Shown: positions 54,058 through 62,258 of the stretch, one piece after another | How the letters are laid out: every line of letters begins with the position of its first letter | How positions within the stretch are numbered: position 1 is the stretch's first letter | Assembly (NCBI RefSeq): GCF_038397775.1 | Contig: NZ_CP151650.1 | Coordinates: 5,270,001-5,334,000, forward strand | Length of the DNA stretch: 64,000 nt | Direction of reading: 5' to 3' | Origin: Pseudomonas sp. RC10 | GTDB lineage: Bacteria; Pseudomonadota; Gammaproteobacteria; Pseudomonadales; Pseudomonadaceae | Made by a program: the position numbers and the translations under genes | Notes under the pieces: generated by a model | Database searches by the model: none | Told to the model about the DNA's origin: nothing | The model's input: the letters and a program-made list of their open reading frames with translations, nothing else

Positions 54058-54759
54058 ATGCTGCAGTTCGACAACGTTTCCACCTTCTACGGCAAGATTC
54101 AGGCGCTGCACGGCGTCAGCATCGATGTGCAACAGGGTGAGATCGTCACCCTGATCGGCGCCAACGGTGCGGGCAAATCCACCCTGCTGATGACCCTGTG
54201 CGGTTCGCCGCGCGCCCACAGCGGGAGCATTCGCTACATGGGCGAAGAGCTGGTCGGTCTGGAGTCGTCGGTGATCATGCGCAAGAGCATCGCGGTGGTG
54301 CCGGAAGGCCGTCGCGTGTTCGCCCGCCTGACCGTCGAAGAGAACCTGGCCATGGGCGGGTTCTTCACCGACAAGGGCGATTATCAGGAGCAGATGGACA
54401 AGGTCCTGGAACTGTTCCCGCGCCTGAAGGAACGCTTCAACCAGCGCGGCGGCACCATGTCCGGCGGCGAACAGCAAATGCTCGCCATTGGCCGTGCGTT
54501 GATGAGCAAGCCGAAAATGCTGCTGCTCGACGAGCCGTCTCTGGGGCTGGCGCCGATCATCATTCAGCAGATTTTCGAGATCGTCGAACAGCTGCGACGT
54601 GAAGGCGTGACGGTGTTTCTGGTTGAACAGAACGCCAACCAGGCCCTGAAAATCGCCGACCGCGCCTACGTGCTGGAAAACGGCCGGGTGGTAATGCAGG
54701 GCACGGGCGCCGAGTTGCTGGTCGATCCGAAAGTGCGGGATGCGTATCTGGGCGGGTGA
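54058..54759 (+). CDS. braG: Branched-chain amino acid ABC transporter ATPase BraG
   Basis: A 233-residue ABC ATPase of LivF type: Walker A GANGAGKST, canonical signature MSGGEQQMLAIGRAL, Walker B MLLLDEPSLGL, and the H-loop replaced by VEQN as in LivF proteins. It begins directly after the braF TAA. It is the last gene of braCDEFG. No U-rich terminator follows. The 362-bp gap downstream is filled by a giant palindrome. Confidence 0.95.
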   Translation: MLQFDNVSTFYGKIQALHGVSIDVQQGEIVTLIGANGAGKSTLLMTLCGSPRAHSGSIRYMGEELVGLESSVIMRKSIAVVPEGRRVFARLTVEENLAMGGFFTDKGDYQEQMDKVLELFPRLKERFNQRGGTMSGGEQQMLAIGRALMSKPKMLLLDEPSLGLAPIIIQQIFEIVEQLRREGVTVFLVEQNANQALKIADRAYVLENGRVVMQGTGAELLVDPKVRDAYLGG

Positions 54760-54821
54760 CAGAGCGCATTTGCTTGAGAAAGCGGTGGGTCAGTTATAGG
54801 GGTAAGGACTGACACACCGCG

Positions 54822-55082
54822 TTCGCTGCCGTCGTACCTCCGGCGTCTCCCACAGGTGATGCAGTGGATCGAAAATCTGTGGCACTTTCCGACAATGCCG
54901 TGTCGATCGCCCTCAGCGTAACGCCACGAATCTTGTAGGAGACGCCGGAGGTACGACGGCAGCGAAGCGAGATTCATGGCGTTAGTCAGACCGCTGATCT
55001 ACACGGCATAGTCGGCAAGTATCACAAGCCTTCGATCCACTACATCACCTGTGGGAGACGCCGGAGGTACGACGGCAGCGAA
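54822..55082. repeat. 261-bp imperfect palindrome with three copies of a third REP-like sequence
   Basis: The arms 54822-54873 and 55031-55082 are 52-bp inverted copies with one mismatch. Symmetry continues inward (ATGCCGTGT with ACACGGCAT, TAACGCCA with TGGCGTTA). The sequence GAGACGCCGGAGGTACGACG occurs inverted in the left arm, at the centre (~54939) and in the right arm (~55055). This differs from the other REP families in the window. Confidence 0.85.
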
Positions 55083-55121
55083 GCGGTTCGCCTGACACGC
55101 CTTGTCTATGAATCCCTCACT

Positions 55122-56030
55122 TCAAAGCTTCTCCAACGCCGCCGTACTGCGCTCGAACCATTCCGTCAGATAGTCCGCCATCACCTGAATCCGCCTCGGC
55201 AAGTGCCCTTCGAACGGGTGGACCAGGAACAGCGACGACACCGGCGTCTGATAATCGCGCAACAGCCACTCCAACCGCCCGTCATGCAATTCATCGTGAA
55301 CCATGTACGACGGCAAGCGCGCAATCCCGGCCCCCACCAACGCCGCCCTCTTCAGTAGCCCGTAGTGATTACTGGCAAAGGTCCCCCGTACGTTCACCCG
55401 GCTCAATTCGTGGTTCTGGTGATACACCCACGTCTCACGACCGGCGTAGTGGCTGTTCAACAGGCAACGATGCACCCGCAGCGCTTCGGGGGATTGCGGT
55501 TTGCCGTGCTGTTCAAGGTACGCAGGGCTGGCGCAGGTGAGCTCTTGCAGCGACAACAGCGGCTTGGCCACCAGCCGCTCGTCGATGCCGACACTGGAGC
55601 GAATACCCAGGTCAAACCCGTCCCGGCGCATGTCGCGGAACTGATTGTTGAGGTCCAGTTCGACCTGCACGTCAGGGTATTTCGCGCTGAACTCGGTCAG
55701 CAGCCCCTCGAAAAACGTCTCGCCCAACGATACCGGCACGGTCAGCCGCACCGTCCCCACCAGGCTCTCGCTCAGGTACGCCATGGCATCGCGCACCCGG
55801 TCACGTTGCGCCAGCAGCGCCCGCGCCTCGGGCAACAGAATCGCCCCCGCCGAGGTCAGCGTCAGGCTGCGGGTGGTGCGATGCAACAGCGTCACGCCGA
55901 AGTTCTTTTCCAGCTTGCTGATGCGCTTGGACAGCTGGCTGGTGCTGGTGTCCAGCCATTGGGCCGCCAGGGTGAAGCTGTTGGCTTCGACCAGCAGGGC
56001 AAACGCCGCCAGATCGTCCATTTCGCTCAT
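55122..56030 (-). CDS. LysR-family transcriptional regulator
   Basis: A 302-residue regulator. The N-terminal winged HTH (LAAFALLVEANSFTLAAQWLDTSTSQLSKRISKLEKNFGVTLLHRTTRSLTLT) is followed by a LysR substrate domain (VRLTVPVSLGETFFEGLL, DLGIRSSVGIDERLVAKPL). It belongs to the CrgA/AaeR-like subgroup by its DLNNQFRDMRRDGFDLGIR segment. It is divergent from the SDR gene at 56135 with a 104-bp intergenic region, so it probably controls that gene as well as itself. The ligand is unknown. Confidence 0.92.
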   Translation of the reverse strand: MSEMDDLAAFALLVEANSFTLAAQWLDTSTSQLSKRISKLEKNFGVTLLHRTTRSLTLTSAGAILLPEARALLAQRDRVRDAMAYLSESLVGTVRLTVPVSLGETFFEGLLTEFSAKYPDVQVELDLNNQFRDMRRDGFDLGIRSSVGIDERLVAKPLLSLQELTCASPAYLEQHGKPQSPEALRVHRCLLNSHYAGRETWVYHQNHELSRVNVRGTFASNHYGLLKRAALVGAGIARLPSYMVHDELHDGRLEWLLRDYQTPVSSLFLVHPFEGHLPRRIQVMADYLTEWFERSTAALEKL

Positions 56031-56134
56031 GATTGTTTCCTTTCTGACAAACCGGGAATGCCGTTTAGCCCATTTATCTGTGGGAAAAGGCAGCTCACAC
56101 TGAGCGCCTGATCCATTAACGGAAGGACTGCACT

Positions 56135-56734
56135 ATGAAAATTCTACTGATTGGCGCTGGCGGAACCATTGGCACGGCCATTGAGAAAGAACTGGCGCCA
56201 CGCCACGACATCGTTCGCATCGGCCGAAACAGCGGTGACGAGCACGTCGATATTAGTGACAGCGCGTCGATCCGCAAACTGTTCGAACGGGTAGGTCCTT
56301 TCGACGCATTGATCTGCGCGGCCGGGAACGTCACCTTCGCGCCGCTGGCCGACATGACCGAAGACTCGTTCGCGCTGGGCCTGCGCGACAAGCTCATGGG
56401 TCAGGTCAACCTGCTGCTGATCGGCCGCGAATTCGCCAACGACGGCGCCTCGTTCACCTTCACCACCGGCATCACCAGCCACGACCCGATCCGCACCGGC
56501 GCCTCGGCCAGCCTGGTAAACGGCGCCATCGACGCATTCGTCTGCGCAGCGGCCATCGAGATGCCACGGGGCATGCGGGTTAACTCGGTGAGTCCGAACG
56601 TGTTGGTCGAAGCCATGGGCGCCTACGCACCCTACTTCAGGGGTTTCAAACCGGTGTCGGGTGCGGACGTCGCGCTGGCCTACGCCAAAAGCGTCGAAGG
56701 CCTGCAGACTGGCCAGACGTATCACGTCGGCTAA
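56135..56734 (+). CDS. Atypical short-chain dehydrogenase/reductase, 199 aa
   Basis: A 199-residue Rossmann protein. It begins MKILLIGAGGTIGTAIEKEL, with the SDR dinucleotide motif in GAGGTIG form. VDISD, ALICAAGNVTF (NNAG-equivalent) and RVNSVSPNVLVE follow. The usual catalytic YxxxK is absent: the segment after TTGITSHDPIRTGASASLVNGAI has no Tyr. It is also shorter than classical SDRs (~250 aa). Catalysis is therefore doubtful, or another residue is used. It is divergent from the LysR gene and likely its target. Confidence 0.85.
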   Translation: MKILLIGAGGTIGTAIEKELAPRHDIVRIGRNSGDEHVDISDSASIRKLFERVGPFDALICAAGNVTFAPLADMTEDSFALGLRDKLMGQVNLLLIGREFANDGASFTFTTGITSHDPIRTGASASLVNGAIDAFVCAAAIEMPRGMRVNSVSPNVLVEAMGAYAPYFRGFKPVSGADVALAYAKSVEGLQTGQTYHVG

Positions 56735-56796
56735 TCCCCTCTTGTGATGCGCGAGCAGCCTGAGTAACGTGGCGGCACTTGTCTGGAGACCGCCCC

Positions 56797-57477
56797 ATGT
56801 TCGCTGCTCGTTCCGTCCTGATGTTCGCCCTCCTGCCTGTTTTTGCGGGCTGTCAGTTGCTGCCCTCGCACACCGAGCAAGCCTCGGTTTCCAAGGCCGG
56901 CATGATCCGCATGCAAGGCACTCTCAGCGGCGATAACGGCAAACTGTTTTTCGAACCCTGCAACGAACAACGTCGCTATGCCGTCACTGACAAAGGCAAC
57001 ACCGGCGTGCTGCAGGAAGCCGCCTCCGTGGTGGACAAAAGCGGCAAGGCGTTCGCTGATGTCCGCGGCAACTTCGTCGCGAGCCGGGCGCAGGGCAGTG
57101 ACGGACAGGCCGATGTTTACCAGCTCTATCGCGTCGAGCGCCCGAACGGTGCCTGCGAAGATGCCAACTTCAAACGCCTGACCATTCATGCCAGCGGCAA
57201 CGGCCCAAAATGGAACCTCAACGCCAGCGGCAAGGGTCTGGTGCTCGAACGTGAAGGCATGGAGCCGTTTGCCGTGCCGTATCTGGAAGAGCAACTGCCA
57301 GAGGGCCGCTTCAATCTGGTGACCGATGCCAACGACCAGCATGTCGAACTGTACGTCGCCCCGCAGCGCTGTGTGGACCCGGCCAACGGCTCGGTGCAGC
57401 ACCTGACGGCCGAGTTGCGGGTCAATGGGCAGGTACGCCGTGGGTGTGCGTATTTCGGCGCGATGCGCAACGACTGA
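56797..57477 (+). CDS. Putative lipoprotein, COG3650-like, 226 aa
   Basis: A 226-residue protein with a lipoprotein signal (MFAARSVLMFALLPVFAGC, Cys19). The mature part is mostly beta-structured: MIRMQGTLSGDNGKLFFEPCNEQRRYAVTD at the N-terminus, and a C-terminal domain with RCVDPANGSVQHLTAELRVNGQVRRGCAYFG that carries two Cys probably in a disulfide. The VDP-x-L-x-V-NGQ-x-GCA-YFG pattern is that of uncharacterised COG3650-type envelope proteins. I used ATG 56797 because GGAG lies eight bases upstream and the lipobox is then well placed. It follows the SDR gene by 62 bp. Confidence 0.8.
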   Translation: MFAARSVLMFALLPVFAGCQLLPSHTEQASVSKAGMIRMQGTLSGDNGKLFFEPCNEQRRYAVTDKGNTGVLQEAASVVDKSGKAFADVRGNFVASRAQGSDGQADVYQLYRVERPNGACEDANFKRLTIHASGNGPKWNLNASGKGLVLEREGMEPFAVPYLEEQLPEGRFNLVTDANDQHVELYVAPQRCVDPANGSVQHLTAELRVNGQVRRGCAYFGAMRND

Positions 57478-57498
57478 CGCGCCAGCGATACCCAAACC

Positions 57499-57587
57499 TG
57501 TAGGAGTGAGCTTGCTCGCGATAGCGGTGCGTCAGTCAATAGTCATGTGGCTGAAATACTGCTATCGCGAGCAAGCTCACTCCTACA
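57499..57587. repeat. REP doublet, GAGTGAGCTTGCTCGCGA family
   Basis: Arms TGTAGGAGTGAGCTTGCTCG and complement flank a ~40-bp spacer between the lipoprotein gene and the FAD protein. Confidence 0.9.
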
Positions 57588-57663
57588 AGGACAATGTGGC
57601 TTATAATCGCCGGTTCTTGTAGCGCTGCCGGGCCGATCCTGCGGCCCGAAACCGGACCTTTCA

Positions 57664-59277
57664 ATGTTACGAATCACCGAACTCAAACTGCCGCTGGACC
57701 ACGCGGACGAAGCGCTGCGCCCCGCGCTCTTGCAACGCCTGGGCATCGACAGTGCCGAGCTGCTGAATTTCACCCTGTTCAAGCGCAGCTACGACGCGCG
57801 CAAGAAATCCAGCGAACTGCAATTCATCTACACCATCGACTTCGAAGTCCGTGACGAGGCCGCGTTGCTCACCCGCCTGAGCCACGACAAACACGTCACC
57901 TTGGCCCCGGACGTCAGCTACAAAGTCGTTGGCCATGCCCCGGCTGATCTGGCCGAGCGGCCCTTGGTGGTCGGTTTCGGCCCGTGCGGCATTTTTGCCG
58001 GGCTGCTACTGGCCCAGATGGGCTTCAAGCCGATCATCCTCGAACGCGGCAAGGAAGTGCGTCAGCGCACCAAGGACACCTGGGGCCTGTGGCGCAAGAA
58101 CGTGCTCAACCCCGAATCCAACGTACAGTTCGGTGAAGGCGGCGCAGGCACGTTCTCGGACGGCAAGCTCTACAGCCAGATCAAGGACCCGAAATTCCAC
58201 GGCCGCAAAGTGCTGCACGAGTTTGTGAAAGCGGGCGCGCCGGAAGAAATTCTGTACGTCAGCAAACCGCATATCGGCACGTTCCGCCTGACCGGCGTCG
58301 TGGAAAACATGCGCCAGCAGATCATCGCGCTGGGCGGTGAAGTGCGCTTCGAACAGAAGGTCACCGACCTGCTGATCGAAGACGGCCAACTGCAGGGCGT
58401 CATGCTGGGCAACGGCGAGCGTATCGACTCGAAACACGTGATCCTCGCGCTGGGTCACAGCGCCCGTGACACCTTCCGCATGCTGCACGGCCGTGGCGTG
58501 TACATGGAAGCCAAGCCGTTCTCGGTGGGCTTCCGCATTGAACACCCACAGGGCCTGATCGACCGTGCGCGACTGGGCAAATACGCCGGTCATCCGAAAC
58601 TCGGCGCCGCCGATTACAAACTGGTGCACCACGCGAAGAACGGCCGTTCGGTCTACAGCTTCTGCATGTGCCCGGGTGGCACCGTGGTGGCCGCGACGTC
58701 TGAGCCAAATCGCGTCGTCACCAACGGCATGAGTCAGTATTCGCGCAACGAGCGCAACGCCAACTCGGGCATCGTGGTCGGCATCACCCCGGACGAAGAT
58801 TATCCGGGCAGCCCATTGGCCGGTATCGAGCTGCAAGAGCGGCTGGAATCCCACGCTTACATCATGGGCGGCGAAAACTACGAAGCCCCTGCACAGTTGG
58901 TCGGTGATTTCATCGCAGGCAAGGCCTCGACCCAACTGGGCGAAGTCGAGCCTTCCTACAAGCCCGGCGTGAAACTGACTGATTTGGCAGACGCCCTGCC
59001 CGCCTTTGCCATCGAAGCCATCCGTGAAGCGCTGCCCGCGTTCGACAAGCAGATCAAAGGCTTTTCGCAACACGACGCAGTGTTGACGGGCATCGAAACC
59101 CGCACCTCGTCTCCGCTGCGCATCACCCGCGGCGCGGACATGCAAAGCCTCAACGTCAAAGGCCTGTTCCCTGCCGGTGAAGGCGCAGGTTACGCCGGTG
59201 GGATCATGTCGGCAGGTGTCGACGGGATTCGCATTGCCGAGGCGTTGGCCAAGAGCGTGTTGGGGATCGTTGATTAA
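57664..59277 (+). CDS. FAD-dependent oxidoreductase of the COG2509 type
   Basis: A 537-residue flavoprotein. Residues 1-95 form an N-terminal ferredoxin-like domain (ITELKLPLDHADEALRPALLQRL). An FAD-binding fold follows: PLVVGFGPCGIFAGLLLAQMG, then ILERGKEVRQRTKD, and the family signature FGEGGAGTFSDGKLYSQIKD. The C-terminal motif is GLFPAGEGAGYAGGIMSAGVDGIRIAEAL. The CMCPGG segment is also conserved in this family. The substrate is unestablished. No partner gene is adjacent. The ATG is at the end of a GC-rich leader after a REP. Confidence 0.9.
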   Translation: MLRITELKLPLDHADEALRPALLQRLGIDSAELLNFTLFKRSYDARKKSSELQFIYTIDFEVRDEAALLTRLSHDKHVTLAPDVSYKVVGHAPADLAERPLVVGFGPCGIFAGLLLAQMGFKPIILERGKEVRQRTKDTWGLWRKNVLNPESNVQFGEGGAGTFSDGKLYSQIKDPKFHGRKVLHEFVKAGAPEEILYVSKPHIGTFRLTGVVENMRQQIIALGGEVRFEQKVTDLLIEDGQLQGVMLGNGERIDSKHVILALGHSARDTFRMLHGRGVYMEAKPFSVGFRIEHPQGLIDRARLGKYAGHPKLGAADYKLVHHAKNGRSVYSFCMCPGGTVVAATSEPNRVVTNGMSQYSRNERNANSGIVVGITPDEDYPGSPLAGIELQERLESHAYIMGGENYEAPAQLVGDFIAGKASTQLGEVEPSYKPGVKLTDLADALPAFAIEAIREALPAFDKQIKGFSQHDAVLTGIETRTSSPLRITRGADMQSLNVKGLFPAGEGAGYAGGIMSAGVDGIRIAEALAKSVLGIVD

Positions 59278-59315
59278 CCGATAGCGCCCTGTTCCCTGAG
59301 GGCGCGGTATTACCC

Positions 59316-59404
59316 TATGGGAGCGAATTCATTCGCGAAAAATGTGTCAGGCGATAGAGATGCACTGTCTGCACTGACATATCGCGAATGAATTCGCTCC
59401 CACA
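59316..59404. repeat. REP doublet, GAGCGAATTC family
   Basis: Arms TATGGGAGCGAATTCATTCG (one base changed) and the complement of TGTGGGAGCGAATTCATTCG. The rest of the 353-bp gap to nhaA is AT-rich promoter-like DNA. Confidence 0.88.
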
Positions 59405-59532
59405 GAATCATGCGCGTGAGACAACTCCGAAGTCTTCCTTCAAAAATCAGAAAATTCCTACAACCCACACCGCTCGCGCCTCGCAGCATCTTGTAACGAA
59501 AATTACAGATGCGTTGTATACAGGTTTCACAT

Positions 59533-59553
59533 CGATTTTTAATAACAAAATCG
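59533..59553. promoter_or_regulatory. nhaA: Inverted repeat in the nhaA upstream region
   Basis: CGATTTT and AAAATCG flank TAATAAC about 80 bp before the nhaA start, in unusually AT-rich DNA. It may be an operator for an Na+/pH-responsive regulator, but no regulator gene is adjacent. Confidence 0.4.
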
Positions 59554-59630
59554 AATATAACTTTTGTTTTCAGACATAAGAACACAGGGTACGGTGTCGC
59601 TCCTTTTGCGCATGTCCATGGAGAGTGACC

Positions 59631-60830
59631 TTGCCCGTACGCAATACATTCAAACGTTTCTTCCAGCTGGAAGCGGCTGGCGGTCTGTTGTTGATCGCTG
59701 CGGCTGCCCTCGCCCTGCTCGTCAATAACTCGCCGTTGTCCTGGCTCTACACCGGCTTTCTGGACGTGCCCGTCGTCGCACAGATCGGCACCTTGAAGAT
59801 CGCCAAACCCTCACTGCTGTGGATCAACGACGGCCTCATGGCGCTGTTCTTTCTGTTGATCGGGCTGGAGGTCAAGCGCGAAGTGATTCAGGGGCACCTT
59901 TCTCGTCCCTCGCAGATCGTCCTGCCCGGAGCAGCGGCGATTGGCGGCATGGTGGTGCCCGCGCTGTTCTACTGGGCGCTGAATCAGGACAATCCCGCAG
60001 CGCTGGGTGGGTGGGCGATCCCCATGGCCACCGACATTGCCTTCGCCCTCGGCGTCCTGGCCCTGCTCGGCAAACGCGTTCCGGTGTCGCTCAAGCTGTT
60101 TCTGATGACCCTCGCGATCATTGATGACCTGGGCGCAATCATCGTCATCGCGCTGTTCTACTCGGGCGAACTTTCCACGCTGTCCCTGACCTTGGCGGCA
60201 GCCTCCATCGCCTCATTGATCGCGATGAACCGGCTGGGTGTGGCGAAGCTTGCGCCGTATTTGCTGGTCGGATTGGTGCTGTGGGTCTGCGTGCTCAAGA
60301 GCGGCGTACACGCGACGCTGGCGGGGGTGATCCTGGCGTTCTGCATTCCGTTGAAGACCCCGAAAGACGTGCCGTCTCCCTTGCAGCAGCTGGAACACAC
60401 GCTGCATCCATGGGTGGCTTACGGCATCCTGCCGTTGTTCGCGTTCGCCAATGCGGGGGTGTCGTTGAACGGCGTGACTCTTGAGAGCTTCACCCATCAC
60501 GTGCCCTTGGGCATCGCGCTGGGTCTGCTGCTGGGCAAGACGCTGGGGGTGTTTGGCTTGACGTGGCTGGCCATCAAGACAGGCATGGCCGCCTTGCCCA
60601 CCGGCGCAAACTGGGGTCAGGTGTTGGGGGTGTCGATTCTGTGTGGAATAGGCTTCACCATGAGCCTGTTCGTGGGCTCGCTGGCGTTCGTGCCAGGGCA
60701 AAGCGAGTTCGCCGGGATGGACCGCATGGGAATCCTCACCGGCTCAATACTCGCCGCGATCATCGGCTATGGCGTAACGGCCTTGGCCAGTCGAAACGTG
60801 TCAGCTGTCGACACTCAGGCCACGGCCTGA
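59631..60830 (+). CDS. nhaA: Na+/H+ antiporter NhaA
   Basis: A 399-residue antiporter. It has the family features [21 protein letters not shown] at the N-terminus, [24 protein letters not shown], the catalytic Asp pair in [32 protein letters not shown], and a Lys in [16 protein letters not shown] near TM10. It exports sodium in exchange for protons and maintains pH/sodium balance. I took TTG 59631 as start because GGAG lies about seven bases upstream. GTG 59625, two codons earlier, lies too close to that GGAG and would add two residues. A perfect terminator follows the stop. Confidence 0.92.
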   Translation: MPVRNTFKRFFQLEAAGGLLLIAAAALALLVNNSPLSWLYTGFLDVPVVAQIGTLKIAKPSLLWINDGLMALFFLLIGLEVKREVIQGHLSRPSQIVLPGAAAIGGMVVPALFYWALNQDNPAALGGWAIPMATDIAFALGVLALLGKRVPVSLKLFLMTLAIIDDLGAIIVIALFYSGELSTLSLTLAAASIASLIAMNRLGVAKLAPYLLVGLVLWVCVLKSGVHATLAGVILAFCIPLKTPKDVPSPLQQLEHTLHPWVAYGILPLFAFANAGVSLNGVTLESFTHHVPLGIALGLLLGKTLGVFGLTWLAIKTGMAALPTGANWGQVLGVSILCGIGFTMSLFVGSLAFVPGQSEFAGMDRMGILTGSILAAIIGYGVTALASRNVSAVDTQATA

Positions 60831-60835
60831 ACGAA

Positions 60836-60867
60836 AAACGCCCCGACAATGCGGGGCGTTTATTTTG
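60836..60867. terminator. Bidirectional terminator between nhaA and the SlyB-like gene
   Basis: A 10-bp perfect stem, AAACGCCCCG with CGGGGCGTTT, is flanked by TATTTT on the plus strand and TTTTTC on the minus strand. It serves both convergent genes. Confidence 0.9.
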
Positions 60868-60919
60868 TTAACGGGTGTTACATAAACCCCGCTTCCAGCT
60901 GTTCAGCAGGGAAACTGCC

Positions 60920-61384
60920 TCAGTGGGCAACCCGGCTGGTGCCGTTGACGGTCATGATACGAACGCGCTCACCGACCCGGAAAATCTCGTTTTCCTGAAC
61001 CTGCTGAACATAAGCGCGCATGGTGCCGTCATCTTCACGCACGGTGATTTCAACGCCTTGGGCACGGGTCAGGCCTTCTTCCGTCATCGAACCGAGCAGA
61101 CCACCTGCCACAGCACCGATCACGGCGGTCACGATGCTGCCACGACCGCCGCCAATGGCGCTGCCGCCTACACCGCCCACGATTGCACCGGCGCCAGCGC
61201 CGATTGGGGTCTTGGTCCCTTCGATCTTCACAGGACGCAGGGATTCGACGGTGCCCAAACGCACGGTCTGAACCTGGCGAGCTTCATCGCGCGAATACGA
61301 GTCGCCGGTCAGGCTCGAAGTACAGCCGCCCAGCGTCAGCGCCATGGCGGTGAACGAAGCAACCAACAGAACAGACTTACGCAT
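60920..61384 (-). CDS. slyB: SlyB-like outer-membrane lipoprotein with glycine zipper
   Basis: A 154-residue protein. The lipoprotein signal has LGGC (Cys21). Residues ~60-105 form a glycine zipper (GAGAGAIVGGVGGSAIGGGRGS and AVIGAVAGGLLGSM) as in the Rickettsia 17-kDa/SlyB family. A C-terminal SH3-like beta domain (GVEITVREDDGTMRAYVQQ, VGERVRIMTVNGTSRV) follows. SlyB proteins support outer-membrane stability under stress. It is alone on the minus strand between nhaA and pdxH. The slyB symbol follows the family name. Confidence 0.88.
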   Translation of the reverse strand: MRKSVLLVASFTAMALTLGGCTSSLTGDSYSRDEARQVQTVRLGTVESLRPVKIEGTKTPIGAGAGAIVGGVGGSAIGGGRGSIVTAVIGAVAGGLLGSMTEEGLTRAQGVEITVREDDGTMRAYVQQVQENEIFRVGERVRIMTVNGTSRVAH

Positions 61385-61562
61385 AACATTTGCCTCCAGG
61401 GGAACAGGTAGCCATTAGACTCCCCGGCACCGAGCGGTGTCACGGGCCTGTTCCGGTAATTTACGTTTATTCAGGCGCTATACAGATTGTCGCCACGTCT
61501 ATGAGTATGGACGACGGCCCGTTGGATAGATTCAAAGAGTTGCGACCCGCGCCGCCAAACCG

Positions 61563-62210
61563 TCAGGGCGCCAGACGCTCACGCGTCCACTGCCCATCGA
61601 CCAGACGATAATTCAGCCGGTCGTGCAAACGGCTCGGGCGACCTTGCCAGAATTCGATGCGATCCGGCACAAGTCGATAGCCTCCCCAGTGATCAGGACA
61701 CTCCGGTTGCGTGTCGCTGAAGCGCGCTTCGGTGGCTTTTAGCAAACCTTCCAGCGCTTCACGATCTGCAATCACCTGGCTTTGCGGCGACGCCCATGCA
61801 CCCAGGCGACTGCCCAGTGGGCGGACCTGGAAATAGGCGTCGGATTCTTCGTGGGAGACCTTGGCAACACGACCTTCGATGCGCACCTGGCGCTCCAGGG
61901 TCGGCCAGAAGAAGGTCATGGCAGCGAAAGGCCGGGCTTCCAGCTGCTGACCTTTCGCGCTTTGGTAATTGGTGAAAAAGGTGAACCCTTGGGCATCCAG
62001 CCCTTTGAGCAACAGGATTCGGCAGTGAGGGCGACCGTCTGCGTCGACAGTCGCCAGTGTCATGGCATTGGCTTCGACAGGCGCTTGCTCGGTCTTCACC
62101 GCTTCGTCGAACCATTGACGGAACAACAAAAAGGGTTCTGCCGGCGCCTGCGATTCGGTCAGACCCTCGCGAGCGTAGTTACGACGCATATCAGCCAGAT
62201 GCTGGCTCAT
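61563..62210 (-). CDS. pdxH: Pyridoxine/pyridoxamine 5'-phosphate oxidase
   Basis: A 215-residue FMN enzyme. It has [43 protein letters not shown] (FMN-binding) and ends with the family signature [13 protein letters not shown] and ERLAP. It makes pyridoxal 5'-phosphate in the cytoplasm in the last step of vitamin B6 synthesis and salvage. I used ATG 62210 because the AAGGA lies eight bases away. An adjacent GTG 62213 would add one residue. It lies 48 bp after the OmpA-like lipoprotein gene in the same direction, so cotranscription is likely. Confidence 0.96.
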   Translation of the reverse strand: MSQHLADMRRNYAREGLTESQAPAEPFLLFRQWFDEAVKTEQAPVEANAMTLATVDADGRPHCRILLLKGLDAQGFTFFTNYQSAKGQQLEARPFAAMTFFWPTLERQVRIEGRVAKVSHEESDAYFQVRPLGSRLGAWASPQSQVIADREALEGLLKATEARFSDTQPECPDHWGGYRLVPDRIEFWQGRPSRLHDRLNYRLVDGQWTRERLAP

Positions 62211-62258
62211 CACTGCCTTCCTTAATCGGTATCCGGAAACGGGACACCGATATTACCC

